From: Montifringilla adamsi
Taxonomy: Eukaryota; Chordata; Aves; Passeriformes; Passeridae
Length of the DNA: 64,000 nt
Reading direction: 5' to 3'
NCBI GenBank assembly: GCA_017590115.1
Contig: JAGGNK010012892.1
Coordinates: 3,140,351 to 3,204,350, forward strand
Position 1 is the stretch's first letter, and the number at the start of each line of letters is the position of its first letter. Positions 1-13,643 of this stretch are shown here, in pieces. Position numbers and translations under genes: made by a program. The notes under the pieces were generated by a model. It worked only from the letters and a program-made list of their open reading frames with translations. It searched no databases and was not told the DNA's origin.

Positions 1-260
1 CACTTCATAGGGTAAACACTTCATACAGGAACACTTGTCACCTGTCTCAGAAGAGCCCACAAAACTTAGACACAAATTATCTGTATCTCATTTTGACTGA
101 TGACTCCTCCAAGAGAGTTAGGGATTTATATAAATGCAGAGAGGGGGAAAACCACATTTTTAGTTTGATCTGCTATGTAGGTTACTTGAAATACAGACCA
201 CAATAAAAACATCATTTCATTCAGACTGAGAAATTTGCCCTCCCAGCAAAAACATTTTGA

Positions 261-285
261 ACACACACGCACACACACACACACA
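261..285. repeat. (CA)n microsatellite
   Basis: A 25-base AC run with one G interruption (ACACACACGCACACAC...). Confidence 0.97.
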
Positions 286-3200
286 ATTTCCTTGCCTCAA
301 AACAGGTTATTTTTCTCACTACAAAATCCATTATTTTCAGAGCCAATGTAGAGAACCAAACACCCAGGCATGCTCTAAAAGTCCCTTCATGTTGAAAATG
401 ACTGCTCCCATTTCTGCAAGGACCTGAGAATTTTTCAGCAATCCAGCTGTTGATGAGATACTAACTCTTATGAATGCATCACAGGGTTTACATCACCATG
501 AACAAGAACTATAAACTGATTCTAAAAAGAGAGGATATAAATAAAAAACATGCTGAGGTTATGAAGCAAACAAGAACTGTACATATCTTTAAAAAATAAA
601 CCTAAATTAAATAAATTAAGACTTCCACCCTTATAAAAACTTTGGATTATTTATAAATTCAGTATTAGATGCAATTTGTGCTAGAAAAACTACAGTATCA
701 CTACACTAAGGAGCCCCTCTACCACACCAACCTCACACCTACAGAGAGCTAAGCTAAATACAAACCCACTTTTTTCCAAGCACAGCAGATCTGTATGCAT
801 AAAGCAATGACACAGACCAAATTCAAAGTTACTCAGGTTTCAGTAATGTTAAATTCAGTAGCTGCTCTTCACACACTACACTTGCTGCATTGTTATTGGC
901 AACAATGCGGGCAAGTTTTATTTGTGCCAGAAGGACAGACTTGTACCTTTTTGTGATGGACAGGATTTGAGGCAGAAGCCAGCTGTAAAGACCAGAGGTA
1001 AAAAATTGGGCTGGCTGGATCAGTTTCTCCTATCTCTGGACAAAAGAAATTCCTGCCACATTTCTCAAAATGCTTGTCCTTTTTATTTCAAAAAAGAAAT
1101 ACATCGTCCCCCTCCAGATCAATTGTCTTCAAGAATCTTTTTCTTGAAGCACTTTTGTGATCTAAAAAGTCACTCTGATGAAGCCAACATCTTTTGCATT
1201 TCTGCAGCATTTTTTTCATCCTTAGCCTAACATGACATTTCATATTGTTCACATCCCTTGTTAGTGCCAGCCCATGACATGATAGCCTATCAAATAAGAC
1301 ACACTAGTCAAAACACGTTATTTTGAAGTGTGTGGAGGCCAGATGCTACTTTGTGTAGCTTGAAAGAGCTTATCATCTCTCTGACTGGAGAAGTCTCCCA
1401 GCTGAACCCTTGCTCTCCAACCTCTCTGTGGATGCCAGGGAGATGCTGAGATGATGAGCTATTTCTCTGGGATAAACTGGATCCTAAAAAGATACCCAGT
1501 GTGGCTGACCACCCACTCAGTGATCTTGCTTTCCCTGATGGATTGTCTTCTGAAATGTTAAATAAATTATTTAAAGCTATCTTGTCTAAATTCCTTAATA
1601 TCTGTGCCTTTTCCTGCCTTTCACCAAGACAGCGCAGAATAATGATTTCAAATATATTTTGTATCATTTTAATTTTAATATCTGGTTTAGCTATATGGCT
1701 TTCCTTCAGTCTTTGGGAGTTGAATGTACACCCCTCAGATTCTCAGGTAACTGTTTCAGTGAAAGCTAAAATTCAAAAGCTGGAGCAGCCTGCCTGGTGG
1801 CAGGATTTGACTCTGCAAGTGGTGAAAACAAGGCAGCCAGACTCTTCTCTGGGCAGCCCTCCCTGGTCCCCAGCTCCCAAGTGGAGCTTCTGTTCCACAA
1901 CCAAACATGTGCACTAGTGCTGCTGATAAAGGAATAAATCCATTAGTGCCCTTGATGAGGATTATATGAAGTACTGTCTGGAGTGCCCAGAAAATTCTTT
2001 CCAGACATAAGGTCCTACAATCCACTTTAGAGAAATTAAAATAAAAATCCAGGCAAAAATAGGATTCTTGTATCCAAGAACTGACTGCCAGGCACTTAAC
2101 AATTAGTTCTGCAGGGCTGATAAATCTGTCATTCTTCATGTGTGAATCAGTGAGACTTTCTAGGTGATTTCAAGCAAGCAAAGTAGAATATACTCATAAA
2201 TTCTGATGTTAGCATTTTGGCTGATGTACAGCAGGTAATGTTGGAGCTTTGGAAATAATAACTATTAGGCTATGCCCATATGAGAAAATATTGGCTCACA
2301 AACAATGTTAATACCTAGTGGACAGTCATCCCTGGACCAAGGGAAGACCTGAAAATACATATAGACACATATATTTCATCAAATAAGGGATGAGACAGTG
2401 AATGATGTGCAGCAGAAGCTATTTTGACACCTATCTCATTGGTAAAAGTGGTTAAGGAGAATTGACTTACATAATAATTTAATCTTTTAATACAGCTGAG
2501 GTCAGTCAAATTTGCAGACGGAAGCTCTCGCTGATATTGAAGTAGTGACTCCTTACACATCACATTATCAGAGGACATATGAAGGGAAAAAGGGGTTTTT
2601 CGGGTCAAATGTATGTCTTTAACATTCTTAACCTCTTTTGGAAGCATATCCCCTCATACCTCTCTGGCAGGTCCCAAAGAGATGCTGCAGAGCACAGCAC
2701 TGGGAACCTTCTTAAGAAAGCTCTTCTGCTCTGCATGAAAGAGACTTCTTGTGCAATTTTTGTTTGAAATCAAAACAAACATGCAGAGAGTATCCACCTG
2801 TGGAGCAAAGGCAGGGATGCCCTGAATTTTGGGAAAGAGGTTCAGCTGATTGGCTACTGGTGGGAATCTGAACCCTGTGGATGAGCCTAGAGATATTCAT
2901 GCTACTCATCTTCAGTCTTCACAGACTCAGCAACTGCTGCTCTTTGGATGTAAAAGGGAACTTTCTCAGGCCAGTAACATATGCAGGAATGGTTCCAAGG
3001 TCCAGGAGAAGCATGGTAATGGTGTTGCTTCCTCTGAAAATGCAGAATTGCTTTAGCAGGTTTGCTGGTACTTCAGTAGCATCCAGCAGGAAGTGAGGTC
3101 CCACGACAATTTAGGCATGAAGTCCTTAGGCAGGCTTTCTACTCCCCTGTAATGAAGAATTGCCAAGATAAACCCCAGCTCAGACCCAGCTCTGACGAGA

Positions 3201-6200
3201 GAACAGAGATTTCTCCTGGGTCTTTGCTGGCCAGCTCCAAGGCACATTGTCCTTGGCAAAGCTGCCCTGCTGCCAGCTGCTCAGGGCCAGCCCAGGGGGC
3301 ACCTTCACCCCTCACGTTCCCTTCTCCCGAAACCTGCCTTTTGCAATTACAGAGCCTCTTCACAATGAAGAAAATGTGTGCAAGCAACTCGCCTGAAAAT
3401 CACTGTTTGGGTGGGCGTTGAGTGAGAATTCCGAAGGAAGTGCTTGCTGCTGCTCAAGAGGGAGCTCACCAGCCCACTCTCCCTGAGAGCAAGAGGAAAA
3501 TGAGACACCAAATGTCAGCTGAAAACGTCTGGCACCACTATGTTGCAGCCCAAGCCTAAATTCCTCCTGCAGCCACTCCAAGTACAAACTTGAAGCTAGT
3601 TTTTCTACATAAACTGCACAAAAAATACCCTTCCCATATTAGCTGCTTCACCAAGGGGAAAAAAAGAAATGGAACATGGTGAAATAAATTACATTCACTT
3701 CTTTTCTCAGGCACAAAATAGGCTTGCTGAACACAGTAATTTATTAATTTTAAATGTCCCTATGCAAATCAGTTCCCTGGAATAAGATAAAATCCACTTT
3801 CCTTTTTAAAAATAATCTAGGGCTTTTTATGTTTGAGATGATGGCAAGATGTCCTAGTGCACTTTGAAAAAAAAAATATTGTGCTCTGTCTTTGCAGCAA
3901 TGCATCGTAATTATTCAGCCTGCTGCCATAATTAATAATAGAAACCAATGAATTAAGACACTAATAATCCCCAGATGTTCAAATGGAGAAGAGAATACTT
4001 TCAGCTTGTCAGCATATATATGGGGGCTATGCTATATATGTTAAAGCTGTTGCTGAACTTTGGAAATCAAGAAGCACTTTTATTTACAACATCTGTGAAT
4101 ATATCTTCCTTCTTTGAGAAAAGTGACTGAAATCAAGCAACTTGTTAATCATTTTCCTGCATACATAACAAGACCATTTGTCTACTCAAAACTAAACCAG
4201 GACTGTTTTTCTGGGGTTTTTTTACCCTTATTTTTCACCATGTCTGTCGTCCCCTTGAGTTCACAGATTCCTTACCCTAGAGATTGTATAGGTCCCCAAA
4301 AGCCAAGGCTCCTGCATGTAAAAGAAGGTTCTACCAAGTAGTTACTGCATACAAGGTGCAATAATACAAGGTGCAATACAACCCAATGTGGGTACCTGGC
4401 AGCAACCACTGCTCACACATCTGAACGGGAACACCCAGCAATAAAAGCTAAACTGGAAGAGAAAAAACACCATGTGGTCTTATGTGTTGCTCCAAAGCAG
4501 CATTTTCTCCATGTCCAGGTGCTCACATTAGGCTCAGCTCTTCCCTGGGGTGATTGTTTCGTTCAGGGAGGTAAGGCAGGCTGCTGCCTCACCTTGTCTG
4601 ACCTCCTCTGCTTTCCTGCCTCATTTCAGCCTCTCACTGTGACTGAGGCCACCCCTAAAGCAGCAGTTCACTGCTTTTTGATGCTGCACTCCACCCTTGA
4701 TTCCAGGACATCAGGAGGAGGCTGATGCACCGAGCTCTCCCTGCAGCAGCTCCACAGACTGCTCGTCCCTGTGCCAGTGGCACCTGCCACTTCCCAGGCC
4801 AGCAGAGTGGTGACATCCGTGGCTCCCCATGTCATCTGTGTGTCAGCTGTCCCCAAGCCATCTCCCCACACTTTTGTGGATGAAGTAACACAGGCAGAGA
4901 TCTTTAAGGCAGCCACTGGCAGGGCCAGTCTTGAGGGCTGCAATCACTGCCAGGTTGTGATTTAATGACGTGGGGCTGTATTGTGGATTTATCTAAGCCC
5001 TGGGTAAAGGGGCCCTCATAGTTTGTACTGCCTTCTTTTGTGTCAGGATTGAATAAGTCTGTGTTAACCCCATTCTTAGAACAGATTAAATTCCTCTTCG
5101 TGCTAACTCAGCTACTCTTTGTTTTTGGCATGCTGCTGATGTTCCCTTCACTCAGATTCTCCTGCCTAAGAGAGATGCCACCAGCCCTGTGGGAGCAGCA
5201 TCCTCCCCCTTCAGAAACCAGCAGTGTAAAGAAATAAAGTCATAGTTTATCTCCTTGCACATGATCTCCTCAGGCAGCTCATGACAGAGCCCTTAGAGTA
5301 TGAGTTAACCTTATTATTATTGTAATTCTGTGTTGAAAAAGAGTTGGTGTCAGTTTAGAGATTTGTGAGGTTCCCTCCAATTAGGCTGCGTGCCTGAAGG
5401 CAGAGGGGCCAGCACTGGATCCATCACACGGGCACCGCAGGAGCAGAGCACGAGCAGAGAGTGTCACCCTCTGTGAGAAATTCCTCCCAACAGCTGAGCC
5501 CATGGCTTGTTTTCTCTCCCATCCACCTCTCCTCCAGCTACTCATTAGCGCCAGTGTTGGAGGGGGTAAAAAATGGGCAGGAACAACCAGATCAGGGCTC
5601 CTCTCTATGTCCTCCCCTCTGAAAAAGTAAGCCTGAGAGTTTCAATTTACTGCTTAATACCAGATTAAACAGAGATGGAAACACCATCCCAGTATGTGAA
5701 TGTTAGCAGCAGAAGATGCTTCTTTCAGTCAGATGGTGTCTCCTTCAGAGAAAGAGGCATGGATCTGCAGAGGATGGCTAGGAGGGATGCTGCCAGAGGA
5801 ATATCTACATTTAGCACTGTCTCTTGGGGCACAGCAGACAGACCACCATCCCTGCTGCACAGCCCCAGCAGCACACAGACATGATTCTCACTAACCAGCA
5901 GCTCTTCACAACCCTTCCCAGATTAGCGCTGCAGTGACACATCACTATTAGTTAACTTTGTTATGTGATGATTAAGGAACAAAACTCCCTGAACTTGACC
6001 GAGTGGCGTCCTGCTGTTTTTGCTTTGTGTGCTACTATGCAATTTCTATATCAAAGCAGCCTGGCTAGTGCAGCACTCCAGAGCAGCTTATTTATATGTA
6101 GATGTGGCTATATGACATTTCCAAATGCCATACATTTGCATATGAAGGTTCCACTTTTTTTCCCCAGCTTCAAGTAAACAGTCTGCTGCGATTCCAGAGC

Positions 6201-9200
6201 AGTGCTTTCCCTCACTTGGAGCTGACTGAGAACCATTCTCCTTAAGCAGCTTAAAAAACCCCTGAAATACCTAATTTTCACAATTCAGCAACCTTAGCTA
6301 TCAATAGTGTCTCTGGGTGGGTCTTGTGATTTATAGCTGTACCTTTGATACCAAACTGAGCACTGAGAGCAAAACTGCAAGACCTTAAGATTTCATATGA
6401 AATGGCTACAGATAATCTGCAATACCAATCAATATTTGCAAATAGGCCTCAGACATATGATGGAAGCTTGTGGTCATCCTAAAAAAGCCTGTGGGTCACA
6501 TTCATTATAGCTATGAAGATGGTATTGATTTTTGTCACTGATTTTCCACTTGAAAACAAGAGCAGGAGCATGTTGCAGGAGCCGCTGAGGAGCTCTGAAA
6601 CTGCAAACCTAACACAAAAACCACAACCTTATGTAACACCAGGAAAGCCAAGTGGACATTATATATTCAGCTTTCTTGTCAAAGAAGATAAGGCTGAAGC
6701 AGATGGTATGTGGGCAAAGTTTCAACCTGAATACATTGCCTTCTAAAAACCAACAGTGCTATGAAAACAGCCCGGTTTTGTGGCATGAGGCCGATGGACA
6801 CGTTACCTGCACATTGAGGAGCTCAGGCCTCGAGGTGTGTGCTGTGGAGGAGCTGGGAGAGTTTCCCTTTGGCAATGTGTGCATGGCAAAACACGACTCT
6901 CAGCACTTCTCCTGTGCCACCTTGCAGGAGCAGTATGAATTATTTGTCATACACAGACTGCACGTCTGCGTATGCTGCAGCTGGGATGCACAGCCAGAGT
7001 GTGTGCTGAGGGAAGCACCCCTTGGGCATCACCAGGTGGTGTGGGAGGGTTGGTGGGCAGTAGAACCCATGGTGGTCACCAAACATCAGCTGTCCTCCTC
7101 TGCCACAGCTCAGCCCTGCTCCCAGGCTGAGCTCCCTGCTCCCTCCACGTCCCCTTGGGTTGGGAAACACCAAGGTGGGGACGAGCTGCTCCTGTGAGCC
7201 CCAGGGCTGCTCTCAGAAAACCATGACAGGCACTTCCTGACTGTGACAAGAGGCACAACAACTCCCAGGAGTCACCTTCACTGTGGTCTCAGCTTATGGA
7301 GTTTCATGCACCCGCCGCTGCATTTCTAGAGCACCTCATCCTCCACTGCCAGCTGGTAGATAGCATCAACGATGACAAATGGGATGAGGTGCCAGAAAGC
7401 TGATAAATACTTTTGATAAGGCTCTAAAAATAGTGAAGGGATATTTGTATCCTTCTGACACTTTTTGAAAAGTAGATGGATATGCATGACCTAAGTTTGA
7501 AGACGGGTGTCAGGAATATTGATGTGTGGAAGGAGCAGGATCATTTGGCTGGCGTTGCCCCGGGGACAGTGGCATGACTGATGATGGCTCCATCTCCCAG
7601 CTGAGGGTGTGCTTGGAGGGGGCTCCAGCAGAAAAATGGGAGCCCATCCAGAAAAAGACCAGGATTCATCTTACCCGCCTAGGACATATAGTTTCCTTGA
7701 CGGGCATTATGAAATTGGAGAAATGGGGTGCAAGTCCTCTCGGAGCAGCACTGCTGTGCCCTAAGTTATGCCCTTGCAATTGCTGCCACATTAGCTCCTG
7801 TACCATGTATGACTGAGCCTGGTGTATTTCCAGGATCACACCTGTAAATTGTATCTGGTATTTCCAAACCCCTTCTAGAAATGTGGAAGACAAATACAGT
7901 TTCTTCCTTTTCCCTCCAATGCCTAGAACCATGTAGACTCCAATTCACACACCCAACCCCAGATGTCCTGAAGTTTTCCCTTCTTTGGCACCTCTGCAGG
8001 AATTTAAGTACTAGTGCAAGTAGCAGCTCTTCCAGATTGTAAGGACTACACTGATAAAAATTGCTTTTAAGCAATTAAACTGTATATTAACAAAGCATGC
8101 TTCCAGTTTGTGTGGAGATGCACTTAAAACCTGTATCCACGTGATCGCACTCAGAGAACAGGCACATCTTACATAACACAGAGCTGCATTTTCCATCTAT
8201 CCTCGCCCCTTCAGCTGACTGCATGGCTTTTACTGGCAGAAAGATCAGGCAGGCAATCAATGAAACAAAGCAGGAACTTCCTCTTGAGAAACTGCTGCAC
8301 ATAAAAGCACACCCTAATCCAATTACCAGGCTGCCCCCTAATTTCCAATAGGAACTCCAGGTCTGAATGGATTGTTTTCCACAGAGAAGTGGTGCTTGAA
8401 AAGGTCTCTGACTTATATTTAGGTCTGCCAGCATGGTGTTATGAGACTTTACTTTCTGGTTTCACACTTCAAACAATCTCAAAAAATTACAGCTGAAAGC
8501 AAGTATGAATGGCAAAATTGTCAGAGGTTTGACGGAAGGCACGGATAAGAAAAGGTTACCCAGGTACGTGACAGTGCCGACAAGTAGGTCAGGGATGTCA
8601 TTTTGGCTACAAGGCGTTTCCTTCAGTCCTTTTGACAATCTGAAGGTTTTACAGTCCTAGTTTTGCACTGATTTTATATTCAGTTTTGATTACTAAAAGC
8701 AGTCTTTTTTTTCTCCTTTTTTTTTTGGGGCACATGTTGGCAAGATGCTGCCAAGCTGAAGTGTAACACCCACTTGGCTCCCTTCCCTCCTTTCTTTTTT
8801 TCCAAGGTAGCATCTGTGCTTGTAAAAACATGCTGCCTGAGAGGATTCATCCAGGAAACTAAAGAAAGAGCTGCAGAATTTTGGGGGAAGTGTGTGTGAG
8901 AAAATAAGAGACTGAAATAAAAATACTTGACTCCTATATGTGGTATTTTTGTACACTTCCTGGATCACATGCCTGGCAAATCCCTTGTGAATATCCTGGT
9001 TATTTTAGTTGCCAGAGCATGACCCTGAATGGCCTGTGACTACTCAGAGATATGTCTGTTGTTGGCTAAAAGCATGGTTTCAGCCATACTTTTCACTGTT
9101 TTTGTTCAGGTTATTCAGAAAAGTTTTGTTATGCTCAGAAACATTTTATTGGCATGTTGCAAACCCATGATCACTGCTCCATACAAATCAAATGCTACAC

Positions 9201-11515
9201 TTGCTGAGGAATGAATCCTGCTTGGTTTGATGCTATTTTTACTCAACCCTTTGCCCTGAGTCCTGCATTGTAAAACTGTGATGGCAATGGGTCCACACAG
9301 TCTACAACCTTGCTTTTTGTATCAGTCCAGCTGTATTGTTAAAATATTTTGTGGCTCTCAGAGGGTTGGCCTTCAGCAGACTGTATGTTTGAAATTCCTG
9401 CTTGGTAAACAGGAACACTCCAAGCAGTGTGCATCCTTTCCCATACCTGGAGCTGGAGAGATATCCCTTACTATTCCCAATTTTAAGTGTAGGAGAAAAT
9501 GGATAAAACAATATGAAATGTCACTGCAGTAAAACCTGCTATTTTACCAAAGATACACTCTCTCCCATCTGTCATGAAACCCTGCAATGGAGGGACAGAG
9601 CCAAAACCTTTGCGTGTTCTTGGGTTTGCATCAAAAGCCTCCAATGTCACCACACAAATTTGAGCTTTTTGCCTATTACTCCAGTACCACAGGTCTGTCA
9701 GGCAGTAGCTGATCTCTGAGATGCAGAGGAGCCCACCCAAGGCTGCAAAACACACTCTGTGCATATCAGAGCCTGAGGGGCTGCTAGAGACCCCTCCAAG
9801 GCACACTGCAGACACGCTACGGAGCTGTCACCTCCCCTTGTCTGCTCACTGCAAACTCTTCAGTGTCCTTGAGCTCACTTCCCACAGAGCCAGCCCAGAC
9901 TCTGCCTGCTCAAATAAGCCAAGAGCAGACAGCATCTGGCGGCCTATCTCCCATCAAACCCTTCCATCCAGACCCCTGGCCATCCCTGTGTGATGAGACA
10001 GAAAGCAAGCACAGAGCTCGCCCTGCAATTTCCTTCCATAAAGAGTGGAACAGCTTCTCTACGCCCCAGAGGTCCTGGGATTCATCGCTGGTCACACAGC
10101 TCATTTTGAAGCACAGACAGAAAAGTCTATTAAGAACACCTCTTTTTTTTTTAATAAATGAATACCTGTATTTGCTATTTTTATATACCTGTTATTATTG
10201 TCTTGCAGCAGTGCCACAGAAGTGAGCTGTAAAGATGGCATTTGTGAAGATAAAGGGTTTGGTATTTTAACTCTGCGCCCACTCCTAGAGCTAATATTGA
10301 AAGCAGGAGAAGCTGAATGGAAAAGAAAGGGCATTTCTATGAAATGGAAAATTTACTAAGAATAAAAATGGACAAAAAAGCCGTACAGAGAAATCTCAAA
10401 GCCATTAAACTCAATGGTCATTCTCCCACTACTTTCAGCAAGGCTGGAATTTTACCTACTGCCTCTTTAAATCTTATTGACTCTTATAACAGCATTTTAA
10501 ACCAAACAGCTGACATCCTTCTGCCCAGCCAAGGCCTTTTAAATCACTGAAATGCAGGATGGAAAAAAAATCTGCAGTGCCAGATGTGTCTAAAAACAGT
10601 CACAGTTCTTGTCGAGGCAATCTGCAGAGGAAAATGGTTAGTATTTATCATGCCTGACAAAACACTAATAGTTTATCAGTTTTGATATTATAGACTAATA
10701 ACAAGCTTTTCCATGGCTACTTCATTTGCAGAGCATGGAGACAGGCTGCACTACTGTTACTTGATTTTAGAACAATGCTTTTTATTTAATCCTTTCCCAT
10801 CCTAGCTGGATGGAAGCACACTTCCATTATTAAATGAAATTGTAAACTAAATACTCTAGGGAAGAGGTGTTTTTGATGTATACCTGATGCAGCTTTAAAC
10901 CACAGATAAAATAAGAGGGAGATTAAAACCATAGGGAGAGTTTTAATTTATTTTTCCCCCTGAAAAATATTTCGCCATTATGTAATGCTGTTTAAAATGG
11001 CTAAGGCTTGTGGTAACAGCAGTAGGCAAAGCAGTGCATTTTGATTCAGTGCTGATAATATTCTGACATGCACTGCCACAGGTACTCTAATAGCACATTT
11101 TGTTTACAGCTGTTGTATTTCCAAGAAGAGAGTTTCACAGTCACTTAACACTCATGGGTACAAGGAAAAATGACAGCCCAAGTGTGTAAGAAGTCACCTT
11201 TCCAGGCAGGTAAATATTGCTTTTCAAACCTGAGTTATTAAGAGCACTTCTTGCTTGGTGATACAGAAGTGCTTCTCCAGCTACCAGGGCTGGGTTTATC
11301 ATGAATGCAGAGGAATGTTTGTATGGACATGGGAGAAGGCACAGCTTATATTCAAACTGCTGCACCTCCTACTGAAATTCATACTTTCTCTAAACCATTT
11401 CCATTTTCTTTCAGAAACAAGCTTCTGTCACTTGTGGTTTCATACATTAAATGTTAATATGGAAAGAATAGTTACATTGCATTGCTTGAAAAATCGGTGC
11501 AGGGTGTGGCTTTCA

Positions 11516-11571
11516 GCAGGTGTGTTCAATGGAGAAAGTAAATGCATCTTTTGGCAGGTGTGTTCAATGGA
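11516..11571. repeat. Short direct repeat GCAGGTGTGTTCAATGGA, two copies
   Basis: The 18-base string occurs at 11516-11533 and again at 11554-11571, 38 bases apart. The sequence between is only weakly alike, so this is a small local duplication. Confidence 0.9.
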
Positions 11572-12485
11572 AAGAAGTGGAACCATCAGCCAAGTGAAAC
11601 TGTTGTGGCAAAATATTTGTCTGTTTTTACTTTTTTTACCCAAATCTATTAAACCAGGCAGAATTTGGCACTATTAGACTCCTAGTCTAATTTTGAAGGT
11701 CTACTAAAAATAAATATACCAGCTCCTTCTTTTCTTCTCCAACTCTATTTCCTTTAATTCCACCAGATGCATTTATACTCCTGAATCCAGGTGAAATGAG
11801 GCTCAGGTTATCACTGCACGTGTCTAAATGATCAAATTATCTCGTGTTTGTATTGCAATTTGACATGATGATACTCCTTCTACAGAAAAGGATGTTTCAG
11901 TCAGTTCTAAGTAGCAACTTTCCTTATGGTTACAATTTATTTATTATAACTGTCATATGCTTTCATCTCGTGGTATTTTGATATCTAACATTTCAGAAAG
12001 AATGCCATAACATCCCATGAAACAAAATTCTGAGGAAATTCAGTTCTATGAATATTTCAAAATAATTTTTTTAACATTTCAGACTAGATCAAACACAAAT
12101 ATTTAAATGTTGATGTTTCCTGAAAATGGATTTTCTAGCATCTCATTATAAATTTAACTCTCAAATCCTTGGGAAGGCAAGGATTCCTAACAACAAATTC
12201 ACAGAAATTTGGCCTAAAATAGAGCTGCTAGGCATAAAAATACACTGTGGTACTCCTTAATCTCTATCTAACTAATTCAAATTAGTGTAGTGGATGGCAA
12301 ACAGCTGCTGTGCACCATTTTGAACAGTATCCTTCAAGGATGACTCTTGAGATGATCAAAGTGCCTGGAGCCCAGAGGACGGATGGAACCAAGGGTGAGG
12401 GAAATCCCTCCCCAGATCCAGAAAACAGGATTAATTTCCCAGCCTGTTCCTTGAGGAAGATTGCTAGAATCTTGTCTCAGATGCC

Positions 12486-12508
12486 TTTTTTTATTTTTAT
12501 TTTTATTT
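12486..12508. repeat. (TTTTA)n microsatellite
   Basis: A short run of TTTTTTTATTTTTATTTTTA; about four units of a pentamer. Confidence 0.9.
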
Positions 12509-13524
12509 AACTTTCTTTTCTTGTAGGGGAAGCAGGGGAGTTGAGAAAGGAAAGAAGATTCTCTCAAGAGGGAAATGCCTTCAGGGTGTCAAAATGCCAA
12601 AGACAGTATCTACCACGCTCCTGGCATGTGGCTGAGGCGCTGGGGCTGCAGACTGATACCTACAACAGCAGCACAGTGTGAAACACAGGCACCCCAGCAG
12701 AGTCCCCAGGAGTCACACGTGACCCTGCATCGCCCACGTGTCAGACTGTTGGTCCCACAGAGGAACTGGGCTGCACAGTCCTTCTAGATTCCAAAATTAG
12801 AAAAACTCAAGCTTCCCTGTGACTTCTGGTGTGCAGCAGGTCTGCAGTAAATTTAAGTACAGGTCTGTGAAGACACTGCATGGCCCTGCCTTGCTAGGTG
12901 GAGTTCACACAGAACTCCGCTATTTAATGCTGGTCTGTCACAAAGGAGGGGGGTGAAAAACAGCAAAGATGCAGTATTAACTAGGTGCTGCAAAGTGATT
13001 TAGTCAGATATAAAGAGACCTTTCTGGATAATTGTAAATCCCTTCGCAATGGCAGTGGCTACAGCCAGGAATTATGGTGCATATTCCATATATCCATGGC
13101 AGCCAAACACTCCCTGTAGATCATGCTGTTTCATCCCCATAAACCTCAGAAAACAAAGGTTAGGAAAAACAAATTTTGGGAGTAGCTTTATCTAGAGCAT
13201 AAAAACTAGCATGACTGCAAACCATAAGTGTAATTTTTTTAAGGGTCCCTACCCTTTCCACTAGAGCTCCTATTTACTAAGTAGGTATGTGGTTAAAGAC
13301 AACTTGAGAAATCAGACACAATTCAGCTTGTGCTGAGTTTTGGGGATCATGTTTTTATGTGTAAGCAGGAAGGTATCTTTCTTTTCTGCAAGCTTTACCT
13401 TGAACACAGATACTGAGCAGAGGACCAAAAGATCAGCGAGTACTGAAAGGTTCAGGTTTGCTGGTGAAGATGGGTTCCTTTGCTCTAAATAACAGCAAAT
13501 GTCACAGCTGAGATGGCCACAACA

Positions 13525-13618
13525 CACAGAGTATCACCACACAATTTCAGAAGGCTTTAAGCATCCACCTATACAGAGTAACACCACACCACTTCAGAAG
13601 GCTGCAAGCACCTGCTCT
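13525..13618 (-). repeat. 47-bp tandem repeat, two units, inside LTR copy 1
   Basis: Two adjacent 47-bp units start CACAGAGTATC and TACAGAGTAAC, both containing CAGAAGGCT followed by AAGCA. They match the three-unit array of the other LTR. Confidence 0.88.
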
Positions 13619-13636
13619 TGTTCCTCAGCCCAGCCT

Positions 13637-13643
13637 TTTATCC
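13637..13643 (-). promoter_or_regulatory. TATA-like box of solo LTR copy 1
   Basis: On the minus strand GATAAAAGG lies in a GC-rich context (GGGGATAAAAGGCTGGG), the usual setting of the U3/R boundary of an LTR. The same motif is conserved at the matching place in copy 2. Whether it still drives transcription is unknown. Confidence 0.55.

Noticed and set aside
6652..7197. 181-codon plus-strand open frame
   Set aside because: No domain, no splice or promoter context, biased composition and equal-length frames on the other strand; a chance frame in GC-rich intron.
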